This document shows positions 41,242-48,779 of a DNA stretch of 64,000 bases, piece by piece (position 1 is the stretch's first letter; every line of letters begins with the position of its first letter). The stretch comes from Candidatus Nitronauta litoralis (GTDB lineage Bacteria > Nitrospinota > Nitrospinia > Nitrospinales > Nitrospinaceae), in the NCBI GenBank assembly GCA_015698285.1, contig CP048685.1, positions 1,426,001 to 1,490,000 on the forward strand. The letters are read 5' to 3'. Under the pieces are notes generated by a model. That model saw only the letters and a program-made list of their open reading frames with translations. It made no database searches and was not told the origin of the DNA. A program made the position numbers and the translations under genes.

Positions 41242-44062
41242 TTTATCAGTGAGAGAAAAAGAACTTCTACAAAGAGTTGATGAAAAAGAAGAGCTTCGCC
41301 CAATTTTCTTTAAAAAAGTTAAAGGTTTGAAATGGTTTGATGCTCTTGCCGCAAGAGGCTATTTCACTCCCGAAAAAAACCCAAAGCCTGTGCCTAGTAA
41401 GAGAGAGGGGTATATTAATATTCCACATTGGCCGGTCAGTGATTATTTAGTAAAAACTGCTCCAGAATTGTCCATAGAGGAAAACCAAGAATATGCAAAA
41501 AAATATCTCAGACTAATTATAGATGTTTCCAATTTTGCCAAAGAGAAAAAATATAGTAACTACAATACATGGTGGAGATTTGCAGAAATAGTCAGCTATT
41601 TGCCTCTCGAGATAATTGACATTGAATTAATAAACTCTATTGACTATTGGATGGAGGATGAGTTTGAGAATGATTTAGTCGCCAAAGAATTAGGTGAGGA
41701 ATGGCTTCCCAATTTATTAGAATCAAATGATAACCATTCATTGTGGTTATCAGAAAAAGTTCTCGAGGTTATTTATAAAGTAAAATTTTTTGACCGTGAT
41801 GACTTTGGGGTAAACAAACGTGAGTCACGCTTGAGATTTGGATACTACTATGCCCAAAAAATTACGAAAAATGTGGCAACTATATCAGGAATCAAATTGG
41901 GTAGAATTGCTATCAAGATATTTCAAGACCAATTGAAAAATATATTTCGTGCAATGAACAATGATTTGTGGTCATCAATTTGGCAGCCAGCCATTGAAAC
42001 TCATGAGCAAAATAAATACAGAGAAGATGCTAAAAATATTTTAATTCAAGCTTATCGTGATTCACTAATAGGCTACATAAAAAACGACCCTGCCGAAGCA
42101 CATAGTTTTGTGAATGAGATGCTCCGATCGGAATTTCAGACAATTCATAGAATAGCGCTATTTGCAATTTGCGAAAACTTCAACAATTTTAGAAATGCGA
42201 TTGATGGAATATTAGATGAAAAATATTTTAATAGTAATTATCGCCATGAAATGTGGAACTTATTAAATCATAATTATCAACACTTCACTCAATCACAAAA
42301 AGAAAAAACCCGTGAAATTATTTTAGGTATTTCAAGAGAAGAGGATGATGGGAAATATCATGAAGGTGCAACAGCTTACAGTAAAGCTATTTGGTTGGCC
42401 GCAATTAGAGGGCATGGGAAGACAGAAGCTCGCCTATATGGAGAAAATGTAAAAATTGCAAAGTCAGAACCGGAGCACCCAAGTTTTTCTAGTTATATGT
42501 CCTCTGGTAGCCGTGAATGGGAATCACCGTTTTCTATTGAGGATTTGCAGGTCTTAACTATTGAGAACCTTATAAAGGAATTAGAAAATTTCAAAGAAAC
42601 TGACCAGTTTGGCGGACCAAGTCTAGAGGGTTTAGTAAAAACTTTTAAGGAGCTGATTAAAACAGAGCCACTAAAATTTTATCTGCAATTAAATAAATTT
42701 AAAAACATTGGCCTTGCATATAAACGTGAAATTATTGAAGCATATGGGGAATTATGGGTAGAAAAAACTAATTTGCCTTGGGATGGCATATGGAATGAAT
42801 TGTTAGAGTTTTGTTCTTTTATTATTTCTCAAGATGATTTTTGGAGCACTGAAAATGACAAAAGTGATAGCCCTCAAAAAGCAAATAGGCATTGGGTTGT
42901 AAGCAGCATTGGAAGGCTTTTAGAATCCGGCACTCAATTAAATGAGCACGCTTTCAACCAGAAATATTTAAGTAAAGCAGAAGAGATACTTGTATGCCTT
43001 TTAGAAAAAGAAGGAGGTAGCCAATTTGACCAAAATAGCGATGCAGTTTCTATATCTATAAATAGTCCTCGTGGTCACTGCCTTCAAGCACTAATTAACT
43101 TAACTCTTTATGCTTGTCGTCTTTCTGACCAGAAAAATAACAAGGACCATTCTGAAATATGGAAACAATTTCAAAAGTACTATGATCAGGAGCTAGACCG
43201 CTCTGACTCAGGATTGCATGAGTACGAATTCACAACTCTAGTGACCAATTACCTCCCAAATTTTCTTTATATGTCAAAAGATTGGGTGTTAGTTAACCTA
43301 TCAAGAATATTTGATTCAAGTAAATATTTGAAGTGGTTATGTGCAATGCAAGGGTATGCATATGTGGGTACCATTTTTCCAGAGATTTTCCAATATTTAA
43401 AAGAAAATGACCATCTCTTGAAAGTTTTAGACGACGAAAATATCGAAGACCAATTAAAAGAGAAAGCAGTTCAGAATATTGTAATTTCTTATATTAAAGG
43501 TTATGAGGGTATTGAGGACGATAACAGTCTAATAAAAACTCTTATTTCAAGGAATAAAATTGATGAAATAAAGTGTTTAATCTGGTTTATTTGGACATTA
43601 CGAAAAAAGGATGATGAAAATTTAACAAATAAAGTCTATGAAATTTGGCCAATGATTTTACAGAACATAGATTTTTCTACCAAAGAAGGCAAAAGATTAG
43701 CCTCATACCTATCTCAGTGGGCAGGTTTTGTTGTCAAGGTAGATAAAATTAAACTCAATTTGCTTCTTGCGGTTGCTCCTTATTCTGATGAAGAATACAA
43801 CTCTTATCAGTTTTTAGAAAGTATTGCGGAAATAAGCCAGGTACAGCCATTTGATGCTCATTTGATCTGGATGGCAATGTTAAAAACCTCAACACCTGAT
43901 TACCCGGAGAGGGCCATCCGTCAGATACTGAAAAACTTAATTAAAGAAGGAAATGAAGGTTTTCGAAAAGCACGAGAAGCTGTAAGCGAGTACATAAAAA
44001 TTGGTAATGATCGCCCGTCTCTTTGGCTAAAAGAAATTAAGGAAGAGATAGGAACTCTTTAA
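41231..44062 (+). CDS. Large helical partner protein of the SIR2 cassette, gene 2
   Basis: A 943-residue protein that I do not recognise. It appears all-helical, with many Leu/Ile/Lys/Glu-rich helices suggesting a HEAT/ARM- or TPR-like solenoid (for example KYLRLIIDVSNFAKEKKY, KAREAVSEYIKIGN). No transmembrane segment, Walker A (RGHGKTEAR does not fit) or nuclease motif is seen. The N-terminus FFKKVKGLKWFDALAARGYF looks like a conserved docking segment. Its start lies inside the SIR2 gene with GAGG (41221-41224) upstream. By analogy with defence SIR2 systems it could be the phage sensor or the scaffold that controls the NADase; this is inference. Confidence 0.7.
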   Translation: MATDLSVREKELLQRVDEKEELRPIFFKKVKGLKWFDALAARGYFTPEKNPKPVPSKREGYINIPHWPVSDYLVKTAPELSIEENQEYAKKYLRLIIDVSNFAKEKKYSNYNTWWRFAEIVSYLPLEIIDIELINSIDYWMEDEFENDLVAKELGEEWLPNLLESNDNHSLWLSEKVLEVIYKVKFFDRDDFGVNKRESRLRFGYYYAQKITKNVATISGIKLGRIAIKIFQDQLKNIFRAMNNDLWSSIWQPAIETHEQNKYREDAKNILIQAYRDSLIGYIKNDPAEAHSFVNEMLRSEFQTIHRIALFAICENFNNFRNAIDGILDEKYFNSNYRHEMWNLLNHNYQHFTQSQKEKTREIILGISREEDDGKYHEGATAYSKAIWLAAIRGHGKTEARLYGENVKIAKSEPEHPSFSSYMSSGSREWESPFSIEDLQVLTIENLIKELENFKETDQFGGPSLEGLVKTFKELIKTEPLKFYLQLNKFKNIGLAYKREIIEAYGELWVEKTNLPWDGIWNELLEFCSFIISQDDFWSTENDKSDSPQKANRHWVVSSIGRLLESGTQLNEHAFNQKYLSKAEEILVCLLEKEGGSQFDQNSDAVSISINSPRGHCLQALINLTLYACRLSDQKNNKDHSEIWKQFQKYYDQELDRSDSGLHEYEFTTLVTNYLPNFLYMSKDWVLVNLSRIFDSSKYLKWLCAMQGYAYVGTIFPEIFQYLKENDHLLKVLDDENIEDQLKEKAVQNIVISYIKGYEGIEDDNSLIKTLISRNKIDEIKCLIWFIWTLRKKDDENLTNKVYEIWPMILQNIDFSTKEGKRLASYLSQWAGFVVKVDKIKLNLLLAVAPYSDEEYNSYQFLESIAEISQVQPFDAHLIWMAMLKTSTPDYPERAIRQILKNLIKEGNEGFRKAREAVSEYIKIGNDRPSLWLKEIKEEIGTL

Positions 44063-44099
44063 ATACTATTTCGGGAAAATGAAGTGTAAGCATAGAGAG

Positions 44100-44117
44100 G
44101 CCAAGTCTTTACTTGGC
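44100..44117. repeat. REP-like hairpin after the SIR2 cassette
   Basis: A perfect 7/4/7 stem-loop GCCAAGT-CTTT-ACTTGGC, 38 bp past the gene 2 stop. The sequence that follows (to about 44150) resembles that following a second hairpin at 45123-45140 in the same orientation. The pair bounds a 1-kb block holding the McrA-like gene and the transposase remnant. Confidence 0.6.
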
Positions 44118-44213
44118 TGAAGATTGAGTTGGTCTTTTTCCAATGCTTCTTGTAGGCCTTGTATGCCTTGAAGTATTTTCGGTTTAGTAAACGCCCTTCT
44201 GGTATATTGAAAA

Positions 44214-44522
44214 ATGAAAAAAGAAAAACTATGGACTGATGAAGAGCATTCAGCAGCTATTGAAGCATATTTAAGAATGTTACATTTTGAGAAAGAAAAT
44301 ATTCCATACAGTAAGGCAAATATAAGAAGAGATCTTCTAAGTGGCCCTTTGCAAAACCGTTCAAAAGGATCAATAGAATTTCGAATGCAGAATATTTCAG
44401 CCGTTTTAAATAACCAAGGAAAAACTTGGATACCCGGGTATAAACCGGCTAAAAATGTTGGGAGAATAGTTGAAAGAAAAATTGCTGATATTATATTGAA
44501 GATTGAGGGAAAAGGGAAATGA
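44214..44522 (+). CDS. Stand-alone McrA/HNH-associated N-terminal domain protein
   Basis: A 102-residue protein. WTDEEHSAAIEAYLRML and SKGSIEFRMQNISAVLNN followed by WIPGYKPAKNVG match the N-terminal domain found on many HNH and McrA-type (modified-DNA) restriction endonucleases. Here the frame stops directly after this domain, with no HNH or SRA part downstream, so it is either a truncated remnant or an independent DNA-recognition module. It is AT-rich like the SIR2 cassette, 150 bp downstream of it on the same strand. Confidence 0.65.
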   Translation: MKKEKLWTDEEHSAAIEAYLRMLHFEKENIPYSKANIRRDLLSGPLQNRSKGSIEFRMQNISAVLNNQGKTWIPGYKPAKNVGRIVERKIADIILKIEGKGK

Positions 44523-44706
44523 GCTCAATCGCCTAAAAGGTGTACAAAGCTAGTATTTGCCGAACAGAGGCCCTTGTTGGGTAGGGGTTTTAAGCGGCTA
44601 TTTATTTAAACGCGAATTCAACTCATAAGTGCAATTTTCATGGTAGTGTCAAGAAAGTTTCGCACATTGGTTTTAGGAAAGTCCTCGATCAGGTCTGCAT
44701 TTGTTG

Positions 44707-44759
44707 GACCTGTGGGGGCTGTCGGGAAACGCGAAGCGTTTTCCACAACTCCACAGGTC
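44707..44759. repeat. Two-tier hairpin at the IS256-remnant end
   Basis: The outer arms GACCTGTGG (44707-44715) and CCACAGGTC (44751-44759) enclose inner arms GGGAAACGC (44724-44732) and GCGTTTTCC (44736-44744, one G-T). The structure lies 5 bp beyond the transposase stop and is probably the 3' stem of the insertion sequence. Confidence 0.6.
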
Positions 44760-44764
44760 ATTGT

Positions 44765-45127
44765 TCATGCCGCCTGGTTCTGCTCCATCTCCTTAAGTGG
44801 GTCCATGCTGATATATCTTCTGATACCCCACCTGGTTCCGGCAACGTGCCTGAGTCTGGCCGCCGCCAGCATCAAGGCCGATTGCCCATCTGGGAAACAA
44901 CCGACCACTCGCGTCCGTCGCCGTATCTCACGCAGGATACGTTCCAGTGGATTATTCGTCCGAATGTTCCGCCAGTGCTCTCTCGGAAACGCGTAGTAAG
45001 ACAACGTCTCATGCGCTCCGTCTCTCACTTTCTCCGATGCCTTCGACAACTTCATGCTGAGAAGTTTGCCCGCCACCGATTCGATCTTCTCAATTGCCGC
45101 CTGCCGGTCTTCCTGTAAAGGGGTCAA
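44765..45127 (-). pseudogene. IS256/Mutator-type transposase, C-terminal remnant
   Basis: About 120 codons match the C-terminus of IS256-family transposases: FPREHWRNIRTNNPLERI, EIRRRTRVVGCFPDG and AARLRHVAGTRWG. A full transposase is about 400 residues; the N-terminal two thirds with the first two catalytic Asp are missing and the frame begins at a REP-like hairpin (45123). The left end probably extends to about 44643 (GTGTCAAGAAAGTTTCGCAC). It is not functional on its own. Confidence 0.85.
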
Positions 45128-45140
45128 GTCTTTAATTGAC
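45123..45140. repeat. Second REP-like hairpin
   Basis: GTCAAGTCTTTAATTGAC forms an imperfect stem (five outer pairs, one mismatch, one inner pair). It is related in position and sequence (CAAGTCTTTA core) to the hairpin at 44100-44117, and its right flank (TTGATTGACCTTTTCCCAAT) resembles the flank there. Confidence 0.5.
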
Positions 45141-45495
45141 TACAATCTTGATTGACCTTTTCCCAATTCTTTTTCTGTGGCGGGGGTGCTGGCGCACGCT
45201 GAAAACAAAAATCACCGTGGCTTCGGACCTTGCGGTCGGCTAAAGGGAAAAAGGCAAAAAGCCCCCTGCTTCGCTTCCCCCTTCGGAGAAGGGGGAATAT
45301 TTATCGCCAACTTCGCTTCCCTTCGACAGGCTCAGGATAAACTCTAAGCTCAGGACAGGCTCAGAAGGGGGGGATAGGGCGGACTCCTGTACGCTGCAGC
45401 GACAGGTTATTTATTCCGTGCGTTTCCTGGATGGATTGCTACGTCGCGGTCGCTTCTCGCAATGACGTCGGAGGAAGGCTACCGGCCTCATGGTT
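45141..45495. repeat. Repeat block right of the accessory island (355 bp)
   Basis: It carries the inverted copy of the 37964-38156 element (45186-45205, 45226-45247, 45256-45272), then CTTCGCTTCCCCCTTCGGAG, CAGGCTCAGGATAAACTCTA-type strings (45328-45365) and an inverted GTCATTGCGAG-type unit (45430-45466). No gene is seen. Confidence 0.7.
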
Positions 45496-45906
45496 TCACC
45501 CTAATAAAGCGAAGGTATCCAGGATCATCAGGACTCCAACTACAAAGGTCCCGATGCCGGCCATGACGGTGCCGCCTGCGGCGAGGTCTTTTATTTTTCC
45601 TATTCGGGGATCGTATTCAGGGTTGAGGTAGTCTGCTAATTGTTCGATCGAGGTGTTGAAAAATTCCATGGTCAGGCAAAGGGTGGAACCAAAGAGGCAC
45701 AGTCCCCACCAGAATATTGCAGGTTGCAGCAGGGCCAGTGTTGCCAGCATGGCCAGCGCGCCCCATAGCTGGTTCTGAATACTTTTTTCCGTTTTCGCGG
45801 TGCTAATGATTGCGCGAATCCCGTCCCTGATTTTTTCCCAGACATTCCGGTTGTTGTTCCTGGTAAATTTTACCTTAAGGGATGAAGCGGGTTTCCTGAC
45901 ATTCAT
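45496..45906 (-). CDS. dgkA: Diacylglycerol kinase
   Basis: A 136-residue DgkA-type membrane kinase. The signature EFFNTSIEQLADYL followed by RIGKIKDLAAGGTV holds the catalytic Glu/Asn and Lys-Asp. Three transmembrane helices lie at about 48-64, 66-86 and 112-132. It phosphorylates diacylglycerol or undecaprenol in the inner membrane. It is divergent from the flippase-like gene at 46037. Confidence 0.92.
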   Translation of the reverse strand: MNVRKPASSLKVKFTRNNNRNVWEKIRDGIRAIISTAKTEKSIQNQLWGALAMLATLALLQPAIFWWGLCLFGSTLCLTMEFFNTSIEQLADYLNPEYDPRIGKIKDLAAGGTVMAGIGTFVVGVLMILDTFALLG

Positions 45907-46036
45907 ATATTTTCGCCCTGGATATGGTTGCCCAACATTTTGAATAACATTTGCCCATTATAGGGTTATATTGGCAAACGAACTCCGAATCGAATCAGTC
46001 TCGGGATTATTCATTTTTATTTGATTTCTATACAGT

Positions 46037-47029
46037 ATGCCGGATTTTACAATAAGTAAACAGGGGGCAGGAATTCTTTTTGTTGGACTCGTCTCGGTAA
46101 TCCTTCTTATTGTCTGGCAGGGCGTGGGCTCTGTAGTAGATATTATTAGTCAGGTTGGTTGGGGACTACTATGGTTGCTTCCCCTGTTTTTATGTGTGCT
46201 GCTATTGATGACACGGGCCTGGCAGGAATTGTTTGTCGATGCCAATTCCCCCCCTTTTTCAAAATTATTGTTCTTCAACTGGATTGGAAACTCGATCAAT
46301 TGGCTATTGCCGGTTGCCCAGCTGGGTGGCGATTTCGTCAAGGCCTGGTGGCTGGCGCGGACCCAGGTTGCTTCAGGTAGCTGGTCTGCTGCATCGGTGA
46401 TCGTTGATAAAACCATTCAGGCTCTGGTTCAGGCTACGGTCGCGCTGATCGGTGTTGCGCTGCTTGCAAGCCATTCAGGTAATAATGAAATTGTATTTGC
46501 AGGCTTGGCTTTCGCTATTTTGTTGTCGGGTGGGATCTATATTTTTTACCGGCTTCAACGGTCCAGTCTTTTTTCCAAAACATCCCGCCTGGCAGGAAGC
46601 TGGAAGAAAAAAGCAGCACATCTCTCGGGTGGTGCGGAACATCTGGATGTAACGATAGAAACCATTTATCAGAATCGAAAGGCGATCCTGTCCTCTTACC
46701 TCTGGCGACTGGTTTCGCGTTTGATTCTCGCTACGGAAATCTGGCTGGCGTTAGGGATGCTCGGCATATCGGTGGGTGCGGTGGAAGCGCTTCTTCTGGA
46801 ATGCCTGGGGCAGACAGTACGCGCGGCGGCTTTTATGATTCCCGGTGCCTATGGGGTTCAGGAGGGAGGGTACATGACCCTGGGCCTGGCCATCGGTCTC
46901 CCCCTGGAGGTTTCTCTTTCTTTGTCCCTGATTAAAAGGCTGCGGGAGCTCATGGTGGGTGTTCCGGCGCTGGTTGTCTGGCAATGGATGGAAGCCCGTT
47001 CCCTGGCAAAAGTCGATTTACCCTCCTAA
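46037..47029 (+). CDS. Flippase-like (UPF0104/HpnL-type) membrane protein
   Basis: A 330-residue protein with about eight transmembrane helices. The conserved core LLPVAQLGGDFVKAWWLAR and the C-terminal PGAYGVQEGGYMTLGLAIGLP match the lysylphosphatidylglycerol-synthase TM/HpnL family (GG-D and PG-x-G-x-QE motifs). Such proteins are thought to flip lipids; HpnL members are linked to hopanoid transport. No hopanoid gene is adjacent, so the substrate is open. Confidence 0.8.
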   Translation: MPDFTISKQGAGILFVGLVSVILLIVWQGVGSVVDIISQVGWGLLWLLPLFLCVLLLMTRAWQELFVDANSPPFSKLLFFNWIGNSINWLLPVAQLGGDFVKAWWLARTQVASGSWSAASVIVDKTIQALVQATVALIGVALLASHSGNNEIVFAGLAFAILLSGGIYIFYRLQRSSLFSKTSRLAGSWKKKAAHLSGGAEHLDVTIETIYQNRKAILSSYLWRLVSRLILATEIWLALGMLGISVGAVEALLLECLGQTVRAAAFMIPGAYGVQEGGYMTLGLAIGLPLEVSLSLSLIKRLRELMVGVPALVVWQWMEARSLAKVDLPS

Positions 47030-47367
47030 TTAAGACGCTCTTCCTTCCTTTCCGCTGACTCAAAAACCAGCCTTCAAGCCTTCTCTGTATTCCTCCCTTC
47101 AGTAGGGAAGTGCCTGCCGTACCGCCAACGTAAAGACCAAAATTCTAAAGCTCAGGGTGGCAAACGTGATCTCCGGTAAGCGGGACAAGCCTCCCGTGTC
47201 CCTCTATTTTCCAATTTCAGTATTCAATCCTGCCCAAAAACGGGATTTGGTTGGCTGTTTTTGTCTGGAAACCCCTGTAAAAGCCCTGCAGGCCAAAAAA
47301 ATTCAGATTTTAACCCCCTTAAAAACAATAACTTAAATATTTTCTAAAAAATGTCTAAGAAATAACC
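47030..47367. other. Intergenic region with repeat fragments (338 bp)
   Basis: It contains short relatives of the dispersed families (CTCCCTTCAGTAGGGAAGTG near 47092; AAGCTCAGGGTGGC near 47150), then AT-rich sequence entering the promoter at 47368. No gene is seen. Confidence 0.45.
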
Positions 47368-47395
47368 TTGACATATTTATAATATTGTCTAATAT
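47368..47395 (+). promoter_or_regulatory. Promoter of the duplicated-domain periplasmic protein gene
   Basis: TTGACA (47368-47373), a 16-bp spacer and TAATAT (47390-47395) form a good sigma70-like pair, about 81 bp upstream of the ATG. A direct repeat AATATTG-TCT-AATATTG (47381-47397) overlaps the -10, and GTCTA/TAGAC (47387-47406) is a small inverted repeat; either could bind a regulator. Confidence 0.55.
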
Positions 47396-47475
47396 TGAAT
47401 ATAGACAGTAATGAAACATCAATGAGCTTTGACATGAAACACCCAAAACAAAAACTCGACAAGGAGGCACCCAAA

Positions 47476-48165
47476 ATGAAAAACCAAACAATCACATCCG
47501 CCCTTTCAGCTCTCGCACTGGCAACCCTTTTCAGCACCGGCACGGCTTTGGCTCACTCGCAGCACGATCACAGCTCGTTGCCCATCGGTTGGACTTTCGA
47601 TTCCAAAGTGATGAGCAAGATCGAAAAGAATATGAATATGGGACAAACCAAAATTGGCATGAATTCCCTGGAACAAAAAATGCTCGCCGGTTATGGAATC
47701 GGCGTTGGCAATTCCTTCAATACACGCATTGGAAATCAAACAATAAAAGTGACGCGCACGAACTCTGGAATCCGATTAGGCAATCCCGTTAAGCAATATG
47801 CAGACGGTACGCAGGAAAATCTTCCGCTGCATCGGAATGCACAAATGGTCCGTTCTTCTTTCACAGAGAACCATCCCGGTCACGACCATCAGCACCTCGC
47901 ATTGTCCTGGGTCTTCAATCCTGCTATCGAAGGCAAGATCCATGACAACCGGGTATTGAACGGTTCATCCGGCGCTATTGGCCTCTCTACCAAAGAACAG
48001 AAAACTCTGGATCGTTATGGCATCAAGGTTGGCAACTCTTTCAACGCAAATGTAGACGGTATGACTTACACCGTTAAGCGGACTTCTATGGGTCTCAGCT
48101 TATTGAAATATGTTGAAGGTCGAACCGTTGCCTCCGTCGAGGGAGCAAATAATGATGCGTATTAA
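47476..48165 (+). CDS. Periplasmic protein with a duplicated ~70-residue domain
   Basis: The start is ATG 47476, 9 bp after AAGGAGG (47460-47466); the frame is open 27 codons further upstream. The 229-residue product has a signal peptide ending at TALAHS, then His-rich HSQHDHSS. Two homologous units follow (about 37-100 and 132-200), each with W-x-F, KI, IG, EQK-x-L-x2-YGI-x-VGNSF, V-x-RT and GL. A second His-rich patch (HPGHDHQH) precedes unit 2. I do not recognise the family; the paired His patches suggest metal binding. A cytochrome c gene follows 135 bp downstream. Confidence 0.75.
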   Translation: MKNQTITSALSALALATLFSTGTALAHSQHDHSSLPIGWTFDSKVMSKIEKNMNMGQTKIGMNSLEQKMLAGYGIGVGNSFNTRIGNQTIKVTRTNSGIRLGNPVKQYADGTQENLPLHRNAQMVRSSFTENHPGHDHQHLALSWVFNPAIEGKIHDNRVLNGSSGAIGLSTKEQKTLDRYGIKVGNSFNANVDGMTYTVKRTSMGLSLLKYVEGRTVASVEGANNDAY

Positions 48166-48177
48166 GGGGCGGACCGG

Positions 48178-48220
48178 TTTCCCGGCAAACTCTTTCTCAC
48201 TTGAGAAGAATGCCGGGGAA
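48178..48220 (+). other. Long imperfect hairpin between the periplasmic protein and cytochrome genes
   Basis: TTTCCCGGCA (48178-48187) pairs with TGCCGGGGAA (48211-48220), and inside TTCTC/GAGAA (about 48194-48206) pair again. The U-run that would make it an intrinsic terminator is weak (CGTTGTTTATT). It may act as a terminator or an RNA-stability stem. Confidence 0.5.
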
Positions 48221-48300
48221 TCGGATCGTTGTTTATTAAATAAACGTAACCCGTAAATTTTTGTATCCAAATTAAATTTTAAAACACAGGGGAAACCAGA

Positions 48301-48687
48301 ATGAAATCAGGAGCAAAATTCAATTCAGTTGCAGTAGCCATGATTGTCTCCCTTGCCCTGACCGGTTGCGAAAGCATCCAACCGAACGGCACGGTACCCC
48401 AGGAATACAAATCCGGGCAGGCCGTCTTTCATAAAATTTGCGCAAACTGCCATGGTCCCGATGCGGATGGAAGCATAAAGAGGGCCCCCGCGTTGACCCA
48501 GTCCATTTATTTTAAAGGTAACTTCGATGATAGAAAAATACGACGGACCATTTTGAAAGGAAGCCCATCTGGAGCAATGCCGAGTCAGAAAAACCGTGTC
48601 GAGAAAAGTGAAGTTAAGGAGATCGTCAAATACTTAAGGTATCTACAGAAAGAGAAAAGAGGAGAAGACCAAACCATGTCCGGTTAA
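48301..48687 (+). CDS. Lipoprotein c-type cytochrome (monoheme)
   Basis: A 128-residue protein. The lipobox LTGC (Cys 23) anchors it to a membrane. CANCH (C47-H51) is the single heme-attachment site, and SGAMPSQ provides the axial Met. The length fits a class I cytochrome domain. It is probably a small periplasmic electron carrier; it may serve the NirK or another respiratory chain, but no partner is adjacent. Confidence 0.87.
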   Translation: MKSGAKFNSVAVAMIVSLALTGCESIQPNGTVPQEYKSGQAVFHKICANCHGPDADGSIKRAPALTQSIYFKGNFDDRKIRRTILKGSPSGAMPSQKNRVEKSEVKEIVKYLRYLQKEKRGEDQTMSG

Positions 48688-48779
48688 AAACTGGCCGGGA
48701 AACAGCCTGCAAGGGACAAATTTGAAAAAGTAAACAGACGAAAAATATAAACAGCAAATGTAAATATTGGAGGCTCATC

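Noticed and set aside
42410-42430. Possible P-loop (RGHGKTE) in the 943-residue SIR2 partner
   Set aside because: The Gly required five positions before GK is missing and no Walker B follows, so it is not an NTP-binding site.
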